Shown: positions 1 to 7,596, counted from the stretch's first letter. The stretch: DNA of 33,709 nt from Acidimicrobiales bacterium (GCA_025463985.1 JAODBM010000064.1:1-33709), one strand, 5' to 3'. The notes: a model not told the origin generated them from the letters alone. Translations and numbers: made by a program.

Positions 1-304
1 ACGGGCCGGGCGGATCGAGCGCGCGCACCTCGAGCCGCGCGAGCCGCCCCGCCAGCTCGATGGCGAGCGGCACCTCGTCGCCCACGACCGCGTCCCGCGG
101 CGCGCGGACCGTGGCGCGCACCGAGCGGAGCGCCAGCACCGGCCAGAAGCAGCCGACGAGGAGGATCCCGAGCAACGCCAGCCACACGAGCGACGCGAGC
201 TCCGGGTCGACCGCAGCCGGCGGCTGGCCCGCGACCGCCAGCACGACCAGCAGCACCCCCGTGCCGAACGGGGTCAGGCGCACGCCGCCCAGGCCGAACC
301 TCAC
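1..304 (-). CDS. DUF58 domain membrane protein, N-terminal part (cut by window edge)
   Basis: Reading the minus strand from a GTG at 304 gives an uninterrupted frame of 101 codons to the window edge. The start GTG overlaps the TGA stop of the MoxR gene (GTGA), so the two are translationally coupled. Two hydrophobic segments, roughly residues 11-23 and 35-55, are followed by a region reading RATVRAPRDAVVGDEVPLAI, typical of the membrane anchor and first beta-rich segment of DUF58 proteins. In known bacteria, DUF58 proteins are encoded directly after MoxR ATPases and are thought to be partners or substrates of the ATPase, often next to von Willebrand factor A proteins. The DUF58 core lies outside the window, so identification rests on the anchor and on gene order. 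Confidence 0.72.
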   Translation of the reverse strand, partial: MRFGLGGVRLTPFGTGVLLVVLAVAGQPPAAVDPELASLVWLALLGILLVGCFWPVLALRSVRATVRAPRDAVVGDEVPLAIELAGRLARLEVRALDPPGP

Positions 305-1275
305 GGCCGCGGCACGGCGGTCCGGTCGATCAACGACCGCAGGACCGTGGCGGCCGCGGACGTGTCGACCCCGCCGCCGATGGCGATGCGGTGGGCGAAC
401 GCCGCCACCACGACGGCCTGCACGTCGTCCGGCGTGACGTGCTCGCGCCCGCTCACGACGGCGTGGGCCCGGGCGGCGTGCAGCAGCCCGAGCGCGGCGC
501 GCGGCGACGCGCCGAGGTCGATCTCGGGGTGCTGGCGGGTGGCGGCGGCCAGGTCGAGCACGTACTCGACCGCGGCCGGCGCGCAGTACACGTGGCGCAC
601 GGCGGCGATCGCGGCGGCCACCGCCTCCGGCGTCGAGACCGCCACCACCTGGTCGAACACCTCCGTGCCGCCTTGCCCGGTGAGGATCTCGCGCTCGGCG
701 GCCCGGTCGGGCAGCCCGAGCGTGATCACGAGCGCGAACCGGTCGAGCTGGCTCTCGGGCAGCGGGAACGTCCCGACCTGGCCGAACGGGTTCTGGGTGG
801 CGATGCAGAAGAACGGTGCGGGCAGCGAGCGGGTGGCGCCATCGACGGTGACCTGGTGCTCCTCCATCGGCTCGAGCAGCGCCGCCTGCGTGCGCGGTGA
901 CGCCCGGTTGACCTCGTCCACCAGCACCACGTTGGCGAACAGCGGGCCCTCCCGAAACTCCCACGCACCTCCCGCGGGCCGGAAGACCGATGTGCCGGTG
1001 ATGTCGGTCGGGAGCAGGTCGGGCGTGCACTGCACCCGCCCGAAGCGACCGCCGATGGCCACGGCCAAGCTCTTGCCGAGCAGGGTCTTGCCGGTGCCGG
1101 GGAGGTCCTCGATGAGCAGGTGGCCACCGGACAGCAGGGCGACGATCGCCAGCCGTACCGCGTCCGCCTTGCCCCGCACGGTCGCCGAGACGGCGTCGAA
1201 CAGCGCGCTGGCGACCTCGACGGGAAGGTCGGGGGTCGGGCTCGCCGACGGGACCGGTCGCAGCGCCTCGCTCAT
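301..1275 (-). CDS. MoxR family AAA+ ATPase
   Basis: A 324-residue protein, normal for MoxR. Visible motifs are Walker A (PGTGKT, about residues 59-64), Walker B (VVLVDE, about 116-121), sensor 1 (ATQNP, about 159-163), the MoxR signature PLPESQLDRF (171-180) and a C-terminal lid. MoxR ATPases act as cytoplasmic chaperones that mature or remodel partner complexes, usually with DUF58 and VWA proteins. The next gene on the strand is a DUF58 protein overlapping by four bases, which supports this pairing. The start ATG at 1275 follows a plausible GGGCG stretch. A crotonase gene lies 52 bp upstream on the same strand and could share the transcript. The physiological client is not indicated by the sequence. 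Confidence 0.93.
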   Translation of the reverse strand: MSEALRPVPSASPTPDLPVEVASALFDAVSATVRGKADAVRLAIVALLSGGHLLIEDLPGTGKTLLGKSLAVAIGGRFGRVQCTPDLLPTDITGTSVFRPAGGAWEFREGPLFANVVLVDEVNRASPRTQAALLEPMEEHQVTVDGATRSLPAPFFCIATQNPFGQVGTFPLPESQLDRFALVITLGLPDRAAEREILTGQGGTEVFDQVVAVSTPEAVAAAIAAVRHVYCAPAAVEYVLDLAAATRQHPEIDLGASPRAALGLLHAARAHAVVSGREHVTPDDVQAVVVAAFAHRIAIGGGVDTSAAATVLRSLIDRTAVPRP

Positions 1276-1327
1276 CGCCCGAGGAGCCTTGCACGTGCCA
1301 TGCCCGGCGGCCTCGTCGACCCCCGGG

Positions 1328-2110
1328 TCAGCGTCCCTTCCACTCCGGGGGCCGCTTCTCGACGAAGGCGCTGATGCCCTCGGCGGCGTCCTCCGTCGAT
1401 GTGGTGACGGTGAGCAGCGGGTGCAGGAGGCGCAAGGCCTCCTCGGCCGCGAGGTCCCAGGTGCCGTAGAAGCTGTCGCGGCCGAGCTTCATGATCGTCG
1501 GCGACTTGGAGGCGAGCGTGCCCGTGAGCTCGGCCACCGCGCGGTCGAGCTCGTCGACCGCGACGACCTGGGTGACGAAGCCGATCCGCTCGGCCTCCTC
1601 GGCGCCCACCCGCCGGCCCGTCATCATCAGCTCGAGTGCCCGCTTCGGCGGCATCGAGCGCACGAGCGGCACCGTGATCATGTAGGGCCAGAGGCCGACG
1701 TCGATCTCCGGCGTGCCGAACTGGGCGTCGTCGGCCGCCACCACGAGGTCACAGGCGAGGGCGAGGCCGAACCCACCGGCCAGCGCGTAGCCGCGCACCC
1801 GGGCCACCAGCGGCTTGCCGAGCTCCCACATGTCGCGGAACAGGCGGGCCAGCTCGCCGCGGGCGTCGTGCAGCGCGGCGTAGCCCGCTCCGCCGGCCAT
1901 GCCGGTCAGGTCGGCGCCGGCGCAGAACGCCCGGTCGCCGGCGCCGGTGAGCACCACGACCCGCACCTCGGGATCGGCCTTGGCGTCGGCGAACGCTTGC
2001 CGCAGTTCGGTCATCACCGTCCACGACAGGGAGTTACGCTTCTCCGGGCGGTTGATGGTGACGGTGGCGACATGGTCGTTCACCTCGTACAGCAGCGACT
2101 CGTGGACCAT
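1328..2110 (-). CDS. Enoyl-CoA hydratase/isomerase family protein (crotonase fold)
   Basis: A 260-residue protein starting at the ATG at 2110; the frame is open further upstream, but homology begins at MVHESLLYEV. Crotonase features include NRPEKRNSL (20-28), the CoA/oxyanion loop FCAGADLTG (62-70) and GGFGLALACD (112-121), where the second oxyanion-hole backbone lies. Of the two catalytic glutamates of classic enoyl-CoA hydratase, the second is present (E135 in TPEIDVG), but the first (rat Glu144) is a glycine (G115). Members with this change often have other activities, such as isomerase or hydrolase, or unknown ones. The gene diverges from the FGGY kinase gene across 51 bp and precedes moxR. 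Family assignment is firm; the substrate is unknown. Confidence 0.9.
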   Translation of the reverse strand: MVHESLLYEVNDHVATVTINRPEKRNSLSWTVMTELRQAFADAKADPEVRVVVLTGAGDRAFCAGADLTGMAGGAGYAALHDARGELARLFRDMWELGKPLVARVRGYALAGGFGLALACDLVVAADDAQFGTPEIDVGLWPYMITVPLVRSMPPKRALELMMTGRRVGAEEAERIGFVTQVVAVDELDRAVAELTGTLASKSPTIMKLGRDSFYGTWDLAAEEALRLLHPLLTVTTSTEDAAEGISAFVEKRPPEWKGR

Positions 2111-2161
2111 GGCCGGCGACCGTAGCGCCAGCCCGTCGCGCCGGGGCGCGAGGAGGGTGCG

Positions 2162-3703
2162 GTGGGAACCGAGCACGTGCTGGCGATCGATCTGGGGACC
2201 GGCGGGCCCAAGGTCGCGCTGGTCACCTTGGACGGCGCGCTCACCGCCTACGAGGCCGAGGCCACCCCGCTCGAGGCGCTGCCCGGCGGCGGGGCCGAGC
2301 AGGACCCCGACGCCTGGTGGTCCGCGATCACCACCGCCGTGCGGCGGCTGCTGGCCGGCGACCACGTGCCGGTCGAGGACATCCTGGCGGTGGCGGTCAC
2401 GGCCCAGTGGTCCGGCACGGTCGCGGTCGACGCCGACGGGCGGCACCTCTACCCGGCGGTGATCTGGATGGACAGCCGCGGCGCGCCGTACATCAAGGAC
2501 GTCGTGGGTGGCCCGGTGCGGGTGCTGGGCTACGACCCCCGCAAGCTGCGCACGTGGATCCAGCGCAGCGGCGGCGTCCTGAGCCACTCGGGCAAGGATC
2601 CCGTGGCGCACATCTTGTGGCTGAAGCACGAGCGACCCGACGTCTACCGCGCCGCCCACGCGTTCCTCGAGCCGTGCGACTACCTCAACGCCCGCCTGAC
2701 CGGCCGGCAGGTGTCGTCGCACGACGCGATCGTGGCCCACTGGCTCACCGACAACCGCGACCTGAACGCCGTGACCTACGACGACCAGCTCCTCGCCTGG
2801 TGCGGCATCGACCGGGCCCAGCTGCCCGAGCTGGTGCCATCGGCGACGGTGATCGGCCGCGTGCTGCCCGAGGTCGCCGCGGCGTGGGGGCTCGCCCCCG
2901 CCACCAAGGTGGTGACCGCCACGGGCGACGTGCACTCGGCCGTGGTCGGTTCCGGCGCGCTCGGCGACTTCGAGGGCCACCTCTACATGGGCACCTCGTC
3001 ATGGCTCTCGTGCCACGTGCCCTGGAAGAAGACCGACGTGCTCCACAACCAGGCGTCGCTCCCCTCCGCCATCCCGGGCCGCTACTTCCTGGCGAACGAG
3101 CACGAGGTGGGCGGCGCCGCACTCCTCTGGCTGCGCGACAAGGTCGGCCTGGCGCGAGACCTCGACGAGCTCAACGTGCTCGCGGCGGCCGCGCCGCTCG
3201 GCTCGAACGGGGTGATCTTCACGCCGTGGCTCAACGGCGAGCGCACGCCGGTCGACGACCACACGATCCGCGGCGGCTGGGACAACCTCTCGCTGTCGAC
3301 CGACCGTCACGACCTCGTGCGGGCCGTGTTCGAGGGCGTGGCGTTCAACTCGCGCTGGTTGCTCGACGTGGTCGAGAAGTTCATCAAACGGCCGTTGGAC
3401 GGGCTCAACTACATCGGCGGCGGAGCGCGCTCCGATCTCTGGTGCCAGATGCACGCCGACGTCCTGGACCGCACGGTCCGGCGCGTCGCCGATCCCCAGC
3501 ACGCCAACGCTCGCGGTGCCGCCTTCGTGGCCGCGCTCGCCTTGGGCCTGCGCACGCCCGAGCAGCTCAACACCGCGGTCGAGATCGAGGCCGAGTTCCG
3601 GCCCGCCGCCGACGCGCACGCGGCGTACGAGCCGCTCTACAAGGAGTTCCTCAACCTCTACAAGGCCCACAAGGCGCTCCATCGCCGACGCAACGGCCAC
3701 TGA
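2162..3703 (+). CDS. FGGY-family carbohydrate kinase (xylulokinase-like)
   Basis: A 513-residue protein of usual FGGY length. The N-terminal phosphate loop region reads LAIDLGTGGPK (7-17). The C-terminal domain begins near TGDVHSAVVGSGA, where D256 is the expected catalytic base, followed by NGERTPVDD and an adenosine-binding stretch YIGGGARSDLWCQ near residue 416. FGGY kinases phosphorylate sugars or polyols (xylulose, glycerol, ribulose and others) with ATP in the cytoplasm. The GTG start at 2162 is set by an AGGAGGG ribosome-binding site at 2151-2157. Seven bases after its stop begins a dihydropteroate-synthase-like gene, suggesting an operon. There is no neighbouring sugar transporter or isomerase, so the substrate cannot be named; xylulose is only the closest guess. 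Confidence 0.88.
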   Translation: MGTEHVLAIDLGTGGPKVALVTLDGALTAYEAEATPLEALPGGGAEQDPDAWWSAITTAVRRLLAGDHVPVEDILAVAVTAQWSGTVAVDADGRHLYPAVIWMDSRGAPYIKDVVGGPVRVLGYDPRKLRTWIQRSGGVLSHSGKDPVAHILWLKHERPDVYRAAHAFLEPCDYLNARLTGRQVSSHDAIVAHWLTDNRDLNAVTYDDQLLAWCGIDRAQLPELVPSATVIGRVLPEVAAAWGLAPATKVVTATGDVHSAVVGSGALGDFEGHLYMGTSSWLSCHVPWKKTDVLHNQASLPSAIPGRYFLANEHEVGGAALLWLRDKVGLARDLDELNVLAAAAPLGSNGVIFTPWLNGERTPVDDHTIRGGWDNLSLSTDRHDLVRAVFEGVAFNSRWLLDVVEKFIKRPLDGLNYIGGGARSDLWCQMHADVLDRTVRRVADPQHANARGAAFVAALALGLRTPEQLNTAVEIEAEFRPAADAHAAYEPLYKEFLNLYKAHKALHRRRNGH

Positions 3704-3710
3704 CCACGCC

Positions 3711-4634
3711 ATGGACGCACCCCACTTCCGCACCGATCTCGTGCTTGCCGGCCGCAAGGTCGACCTCACCCGTCCCGCGCTGATGGGCGTGGTGAACGCC
3801 AACGTGGACTCGTTCTCCGATCCCGGCGAGCTGCCGACGCTCGACCGCCAGCTGGCGCGGGTCGGCGAGCTCGTCGACGGCGGCGCCACGATCATCGACG
3901 TCGGCGGGCAGTCGGGCATCACGGGCGTGCCCGAGGCCGACCCGGGCGACGAGCGTGACCTGGTCGTGCCGCTCGTCGCCGCGATCGCGGCCCAGCACCC
4001 GCGCATCGTGATCTCCGTCGACACCTACAAGCCGGTGGTCGCGGCCGCCTCCCTCATGGCCGGCGCCACGATCGTCAACGACGTCAGCGGCCTGCTGGAC
4101 CCGCGGTTGGCGACCATCGCCGGGCGCCACGGCGCCGGCCTGGTCGTGATGCACACGCGGGCCCGACCCAAGCAGCGGCTGCAGGACCCCGACCGCTACG
4201 GCGCTGAGGTGGTGGCCGACGTCCGCGACTTCCTCGCCGAGAAGGTGGCCCAGGCCATCGAGCTCGGCGTCGACGAGCGGTCGATCGTGGTCGACCCCGG
4301 CCCCGACTTCTCGAAGACCCCGCACCAGACCGTCGAGGTGCTCCGCCACCTGCCCGAGGTGAACCCCGCGGGCCTGCCGATGCTGCTGGCCATCTCCCGC
4401 AAGGACTTCATCGGCGCCATCACCGCCACGCCCCCCCGCGAACGCCTCGCCGGCACCCTCGCCGCCGTCGCCGCGGTCGGCACGGGCAGCGGCGTGATCC
4501 TGCGCGTCCATGACGTGGCCGAGGTCGCCCGCTTCCTCGCCGTGCTGCAGGTCCTGCGCGGCGAGGCGGAGATCGCCGAGGACCTGGCCCTCCCCGACAC
4601 CCTCCGCTGGTCGAACCGTCCACCTGAGGCCTGA
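3711..4634 (+). CDS. Dihydropteroate synthase-like pterin-binding protein
   Basis: A 307-residue TIM-barrel protein with the DHPS motif order. Residues 28-37 read VNANVDSFSD (canonical NVTPDSFSD), 64-72 VGGQSGITG (canonical GGESTRPG), then SVDT (102-105), NDVSG (123-127), DPGPDFSK (195-202), SRKDF (229-233) and RVHDV (265-269). The residues that line the pterin pocket (two Asp, the Asn and the SRK lysine) are kept. Loop 1 and loop 2 are altered, and the Thr-Arg pair that handles pyrophosphate and p-aminobenzoate is missing. It may be a weak or non-folate homologue (mycobacterial FolP2 is a known DHPS-like protein without DHPS activity) or a different pterin/folate-binding protein. The start ATG lies 7 bp after the kinase stop with no clear Shine-Dalgarno, consistent with translational coupling. 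No folE, folB or folK is nearby. Confidence 0.8.
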   Translation: MDAPHFRTDLVLAGRKVDLTRPALMGVVNANVDSFSDPGELPTLDRQLARVGELVDGGATIIDVGGQSGITGVPEADPGDERDLVVPLVAAIAAQHPRIVISVDTYKPVVAAASLMAGATIVNDVSGLLDPRLATIAGRHGAGLVVMHTRARPKQRLQDPDRYGAEVVADVRDFLAEKVAQAIELGVDERSIVVDPGPDFSKTPHQTVEVLRHLPEVNPAGLPMLLAISRKDFIGAITATPPRERLAGTLAAVAAVGTGSGVILRVHDVAEVARFLAVLQVLRGEAEIAEDLALPDTLRWSNRPPEA

Positions 4635-4644
4635 CCGAGGGCGC

Positions 4645-4669
4645 TCCACCCGTTTCGCCGGAGGGTGGA
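4645..4669 (+). terminator. Hairpin after the kinase/DHPS-like pair
   Basis: Eleven bases after the DHPS-like stop, TCCACCC (4645-4651) and GGGTGGA (4663-4669) form a perfect 7-bp stem with an 11-base loop. There is no T-tract. It is a plausible actinobacterial-type terminator or 3-prime stabiliser, judged only by position and pairing. Confidence 0.4.
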
Positions 4670-4812
4670 CGGGTAACGACCCCCGGCGCCGCGCCAGCAC
4701 CCGGCTCGAGCGCCTCGACTCGGGGGGACGTCAATAGCCCCAACGACCGCTGCCGCCCACGACGACGTCCAGCAAGAAGCACGCTCTCCTGGTCGCCGCG
4801 CTCGTCGGGGCG

Positions 4813-5334
4813 ATGCTCCTCGTCGTGGCCCTGGTCATCCCGATCGCCCTGAGGCACACCCGCACCTGGCGCGAGGGCGCCTCAGTGGTGGGTCGCGGGG
4901 GCGAAGCGTCCGCCGACGCCTCGGAGCTCTGCCGCCTCTATCGACGCCAGGTCGCCAGTGATGCGTCGGCCCCGCCCGTGAAGCTGGCGGAGGCAGTGCT
5001 CGGGGCACGGCCAGGGACCGGCTTCCCAACGGCGCACCTCGCCAGCCTCGGGCTCTACGAGCTCGCCAGCATCCGACCCCCGAGACGGATGCGCGGCTCG
5101 ATCGGTGATTTCCTCGCCGCCGTCGATCGCTATGGCGATGATCCGTCCTCGACGAACGCCGAGACCCTGCGGGTCCGGGCCCGGGTGCTCCAGCGGCACA
5201 TCGAGGCCGAGTGTGGCGGTGGTCGCGGACGGTCGACGCCCTCGCTCGGCGCGAGCCGGCCCCGGCATCCGCCACGCCGTCGGTCCGTCAGCTCGAGCGA
5301 GCCGAGATCAGCAGGCCGTAGACCACGATCGTGA
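4813..5334 (+). CDS. Small secreted or membrane-anchored protein of unknown function
   Basis: A 173-residue protein from the first ATG. It begins with a hydrophobic stretch (MLLVVALVIPIAL), then a soluble region with two cysteines, one at ELCRLYRR and one at EAECGGG, a spacing seen in many small exported actinobacterial proteins and suggesting one disulfide. The frame is open upstream to a TAG at 4735. The in-frame upstream codons read KKHALLVAALVGAM, which would make a far better signal anchor, yet no ATG, GTG or TTG is available there; a CTG at 4750 is the only near-start. The true start is therefore uncertain. The last 47 bases overlap the convergent gene that ends at 5288, and the tail after the second cysteine is Arg/Ser-rich and looks unstructured. 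Confidence 0.5.
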   Translation: MLLVVALVIPIALRHTRTWREGASVVGRGGEASADASELCRLYRRQVASDASAPPVKLAEAVLGARPGTGFPTAHLASLGLYELASIRPPRRMRGSIGDFLAAVDRYGDDPSSTNAETLRVRARVLQRHIEAECGGGRGRSTPSLGASRPRHPPRRRSVSSSEPRSAGRRPRS

Positions 5335-5542
5335 GGATCAGCCCGACCAGCCCGATCCACAGCGCGACCCGGAGGAGCCGTCCCTCTGGCGGCGCACGAT
5401 GCCCTTGGCGCAACCAGTGCCAGGCCAGGCCCACGGCGAGCAGCGACCCCAGGCCGCCGAGCCACAGGACGGCCAGGACCAGCGCGATGACACCCCGCCA
5501 GGGCGGACACGAGGCCTGCTCGGCCTTCACGGCGCCGTTCAT
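5288..5542 (-). CDS. Small two-helix membrane protein
   Basis: An 84-residue protein with two predicted membrane segments, about residues 18-40 (VIALVLAVLWLGGLGSLLAV) and 58-80 (LWIGLVGLILTIVVYGLLI). They are separated by a short basic loop containing HWLRQGHR. The layout resembles DUF4190-type small membrane proteins, but I do not claim the family. Its ATG overlaps the TGA of the upstream lipoprotein gene (ATGA at 5539-5542), so the two are coupled. The tail of the gene overlaps the convergent gene ending at 5334. It is the last member of a three-gene minus-strand envelope operon (7029 to 5288). Confidence 0.68.
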   Translation of the reverse strand: MNGAVKAEQASCPPWRGVIALVLAVLWLGGLGSLLAVGLAWHWLRQGHRAPPEGRLLRVALWIGLVGLILTIVVYGLLISARSS

Positions 5543-6453
5543 GGCTGCTCGTACAGCGAACGAACGCCGTACCGCTCGAGCCGCCGGCCGAGGAGGTGGA
5601 TGAGGCGGTCGTGCACGGGCTGGATGCGCTGCCTGGTGCAGGACCAGTCCGCGACGGCCGCCTGCCGCTCACGTTCCTCGAACGCCGCCCGCTCGGCAGG
5701 TGCTCGCGACCGCACCACCCGCCACAGGGCCTCGAGGTCTCGCATCAGCGCATCGAGCGAGGCCACCGGCCAGCCGGTGGCGCGCATGCAGGCCTGCCAC
5801 TGGCCGATCGCGGCCCGGATGGCGGGGTGCCGACCACTGGCCAGCTCGTCGAAGACGTGGGCATCCGCGACGGACAAGGAGCGAACGTAGGCGTCGCGAC
5901 GGGATCGCTGCCGCTGCTCGACCTCGGCCCGGCAGTCGTTCGCGTGGTCGATGGCCGACTGTCGTGCCGACCCGGTGAGCCGCTCCAGCCGGCGTGCGTT
6001 CGGATCGTCGTGCAGCGGCGTGATCGACACGTCACGGATCGAGATGTCGAAGCCCGAGGCCCGGCGGTGCGCGAGCGAGGCGCCGGCCCCGGCCTCGACA
6101 TCCGCCGTCGGATCGAAGGGGACCGGTCGGTACTCCTGCCCCCGGTCCTGCAGGCATCGACCCACGGCCTGCTCGGTCCAGTCGTGGGCCGTGTGCTCGT
6201 CGATCTCGCCGAGGAGCTCGGCGGCGATCGACCTGCCGGACATGGCGCGGCCCGCCGACGCTCTCGCGGGGTCCGGCCTCGGGCCGAGGCCGGGGTACCC
6301 CCTCATGGGCGCGGGGGCTCCCCGGCAGCCCGCGGTCAGGAGGACGACGCCGCATGCCCACAGGAGGGAGGGGCCGGTGCGGCGTCCGCGGCGCCGCATC
6401 CGTGACACGCGGACGGAAGGCACGGGGTGGGGAGAACGCATCGGAGCCGCCAT
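5539..6453 (-). CDS. Putative lipoprotein of unknown function
   Basis: A 304-residue protein from the ATG at 6453. An Arg-rich N-region and a hydrophobic core lead to a lipobox LTAGC with Cys at residue 43; a later Met at 19 (MRRRGRR) would give a more normal signal peptide, so the true start may be 6399. The mature part is rich in Arg, Ala, Asp and Glu and appears mostly helical. It contains cysteines near GRCLQDRG, NDCRAEV, WQACMRATGW and WSCTRQR that could pair. No enzyme motif is recognised. The start lies 3 bp after the stop of the secreted four-cysteine protein, and its stop overlaps the start of the small membrane protein, so all three are probably co-translated parts of one envelope function. 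Confidence 0.65.
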   Translation of the reverse strand: MAAPMRSPHPVPSVRVSRMRRRGRRTGPSLLWACGVVLLTAGCRGAPAPMRGYPGLGPRPDPARASAGRAMSGRSIAAELLGEIDEHTAHDWTEQAVGRCLQDRGQEYRPVPFDPTADVEAGAGASLAHRRASGFDISIRDVSITPLHDDPNARRLERLTGSARQSAIDHANDCRAEVEQRQRSRRDAYVRSLSVADAHVFDELASGRHPAIRAAIGQWQACMRATGWPVASLDALMRDLEALWRVVRSRAPAERAAFEERERQAAVADWSCTRQRIQPVHDRLIHLLGRRLERYGVRSLYEQP

Positions 6454-6456
6454 CGG

Positions 6457-7029
6457 TCAGGGTGTCGTGGTCCAGTGCTCCTTGGACACGACGGCTCCGC
6501 CGCCGCGCATGATGAACGTGTGCTTGGTGTTCGACTGCTTCGTGTAGATGACGCCGATGTGGCTGATCTGGCCGCCGACCGACATCGAGCACTCGGCCAG
6601 CCCGAACGCAGCGTGCAGGTGCGTCGGGCTGAAGTGGTAGGCCTTGCGGCTGAAGTAGGTGAGGCCCCAGGCGTACTTCTGGCAGTCGTTCTGCCCTTCG
6701 TAGATCTGGGTGATCACGTTGCCGTCTTCGCAGGCATAGGTGCGGTTGGCGTGCCGGAAGACGTCAACGGTCCAGAAGGCCACGCGGGTGCTGTACTTGT
6801 AGAGATCGGCGGCCGAGCCGCAGCGGATCGCCCGATCGGTGGCATCAGGGCTCGGCGCGCTCGGGGTCGTGACGGACGTGCGCTCTCCCAATCCCGTCAC
6901 GCTGTCAGTGCGCGGCGGTGGGGCGGCCGCCCCGCTGCGAGCGGCGGCGGGCCCGACCCCCGCGCTGAAGGGTCCCGCCAGGGCGAAGGCGACGGCGACG
7001 GCAACGGCGGAGGTGCTGCGGTGGTTCAT
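6457..7029 (-). CDS. Secreted protein with four cysteines, unknown function
   Basis: A 190-residue protein starting at the ATG at 7029, chosen because a GGGAG ribosome-binding site sits seven bases upstream and the reading MNHRSTSAVAVAVAFALAG forms a clean signal peptide; the frame stays open to 7155. After a Pro/Ser/Thr-rich linker, the mature C-terminal half is rich in aromatic residues (YKYSTRVAFWTVDVF, KYAWGLTYFSRKAYHF). It holds four cysteines (IRCGS, TYACED, NDCQKY, AECSMS) that could form two disulfides. The composition suggests a compact extracellular beta domain. I do not recognise the family. First gene of the envelope operon; the lipoprotein follows after 3 bp. Confidence 0.66.
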   Translation of the reverse strand: MNHRSTSAVAVAVAFALAGPFSAGVGPAAARSGAAAPPPRTDSVTGLGERTSVTTPSAPSPDATDRAIRCGSAADLYKYSTRVAFWTVDVFRHANRTYACEDGNVITQIYEGQNDCQKYAWGLTYFSRKAYHFSPTHLHAAFGLAECSMSVGGQISHIGVIYTKQSNTKHTFIMRGGGAVVSKEHWTTTP

Positions 7030-7253
7030 GTCGACGCTCCCGAGCGGGCTGATGGCGGGGTCCCCTCGACGTCGCGGCCGTACCCGAGGCACCCGCGCCC
7101 GAAACCGCATCACCACGGCGCCACCCTCGCCCCGGGTGGCTGGCCCGGGTGACACCGTGACACCGGATGGCGTCGTGCCGCGGGAGGCGCCATGGCACGC
7201 GTTGCGCCCGTGGCCCGTCGGGGCGCCGGCGCCCTGCCGGTAGGGTCCGCGCC
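7030..7253. promoter_or_regulatory. Divergent intergenic region
   Basis: These 224 bp separate the start of the secreted-protein operon (minus) from a small membrane protein gene (plus), so it should contain promoters for both. The only regular element seen is a direct 8-bp repeat GTGACACC GTGACACC at 7149-7164. No convincing -35/-10 pair stands out. Confidence 0.35.
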
Positions 7254-7520
7254 ATGGTTGCGACCGATCCCGTCCTCGCTCGGCGGGCCCGCATCGCCAA
7301 GGCCGTGGCGCTCGGGCAGCGGGTGGGCTACGGGCTGTTCGGGTTGGCCGTGGTGCTGTTCTTCGTGAACCTCGTGGCGGGGCCCACGCAGGCGCTGTTC
7401 TCGGTGATCGTCGGCGCCATCGTCGTCGGGTCGCTGATCCTCGCGCCGGCCATCGTGTTCGGGTATGCGGTCAAGGCCGCCGAGCGCGACGACCGCGAGC
7501 ACGGACGACCGCAGGCCTGA
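7254..7520 (+). CDS. Small membrane protein, two predicted helices
   Basis: An 88-residue protein starting at the ATG at 7254. A basic N-terminal stretch (ARRARIAKAVALGQR) precedes two hydrophobic segments, about residues 24-41 (YGLFGLAVVLFFVNLV) and 47-70 (LFSVIVGAIVVGSLILAPAIV), and a charged tail KAAERDDREHGR. This resembles many short actinobacterial integral membrane proteins with no assigned role. It ends 76 bp before the alcohol dehydrogenase start, with a TetR-type palindrome in the gap, so it is probably a separate transcription unit. Confidence 0.65.
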   Translation: MVATDPVLARRARIAKAVALGQRVGYGLFGLAVVLFFVNLVAGPTQALFSVIVGAIVVGSLILAPAIVFGYAVKAAERDDREHGRPQA

Positions 7521-7534
7521 GTCCGGCGACAACT

Positions 7535-7548
7535 TGACCGCTCGGTCA
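7535..7548. promoter_or_regulatory. 14-bp palindrome, candidate TetR-family operator
   Basis: TGACCG-CT-CGGTCA is a perfect inverted repeat with a 2-bp spacer, 48 bp upstream of the alcohol dehydrogenase ATG. It overlaps a TTGACC hexamer (7534-7539) that could serve as a -35 element. Operators of this size and symmetry are typical of TetR-family repressors, and a TetR gene lies directly downstream of the dehydrogenase. The link between the two is inference. Confidence 0.5.
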
Positions 7549-7596
7549 GGGTTACAGTCGGACGCCGACCGACCCACCACCGCCAAGGGGAGCCCC

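Noticed and set aside
347-2125. A long plus-strand frame antisense to moxR and the crotonase
   Set aside because: The opposite strand carries complete conserved motifs for both genes; the plus-strand translation has none.
7149-7164. Tandem GTGACACC repeat as a regulatory direct repeat
   Set aside because: Only two 8-bp copies in GC-rich intergenic DNA, with no symmetry and no fixed distance to a promoter; not strong enough for a separate call.
7534-7558. TTGACC ... TACAGT as a sigma-70-type promoter for the alcohol dehydrogenase
   Set aside because: The spacer is only 13 bp, too short for a standard promoter. The -35-like hexamer may be part of the palindrome by chance.
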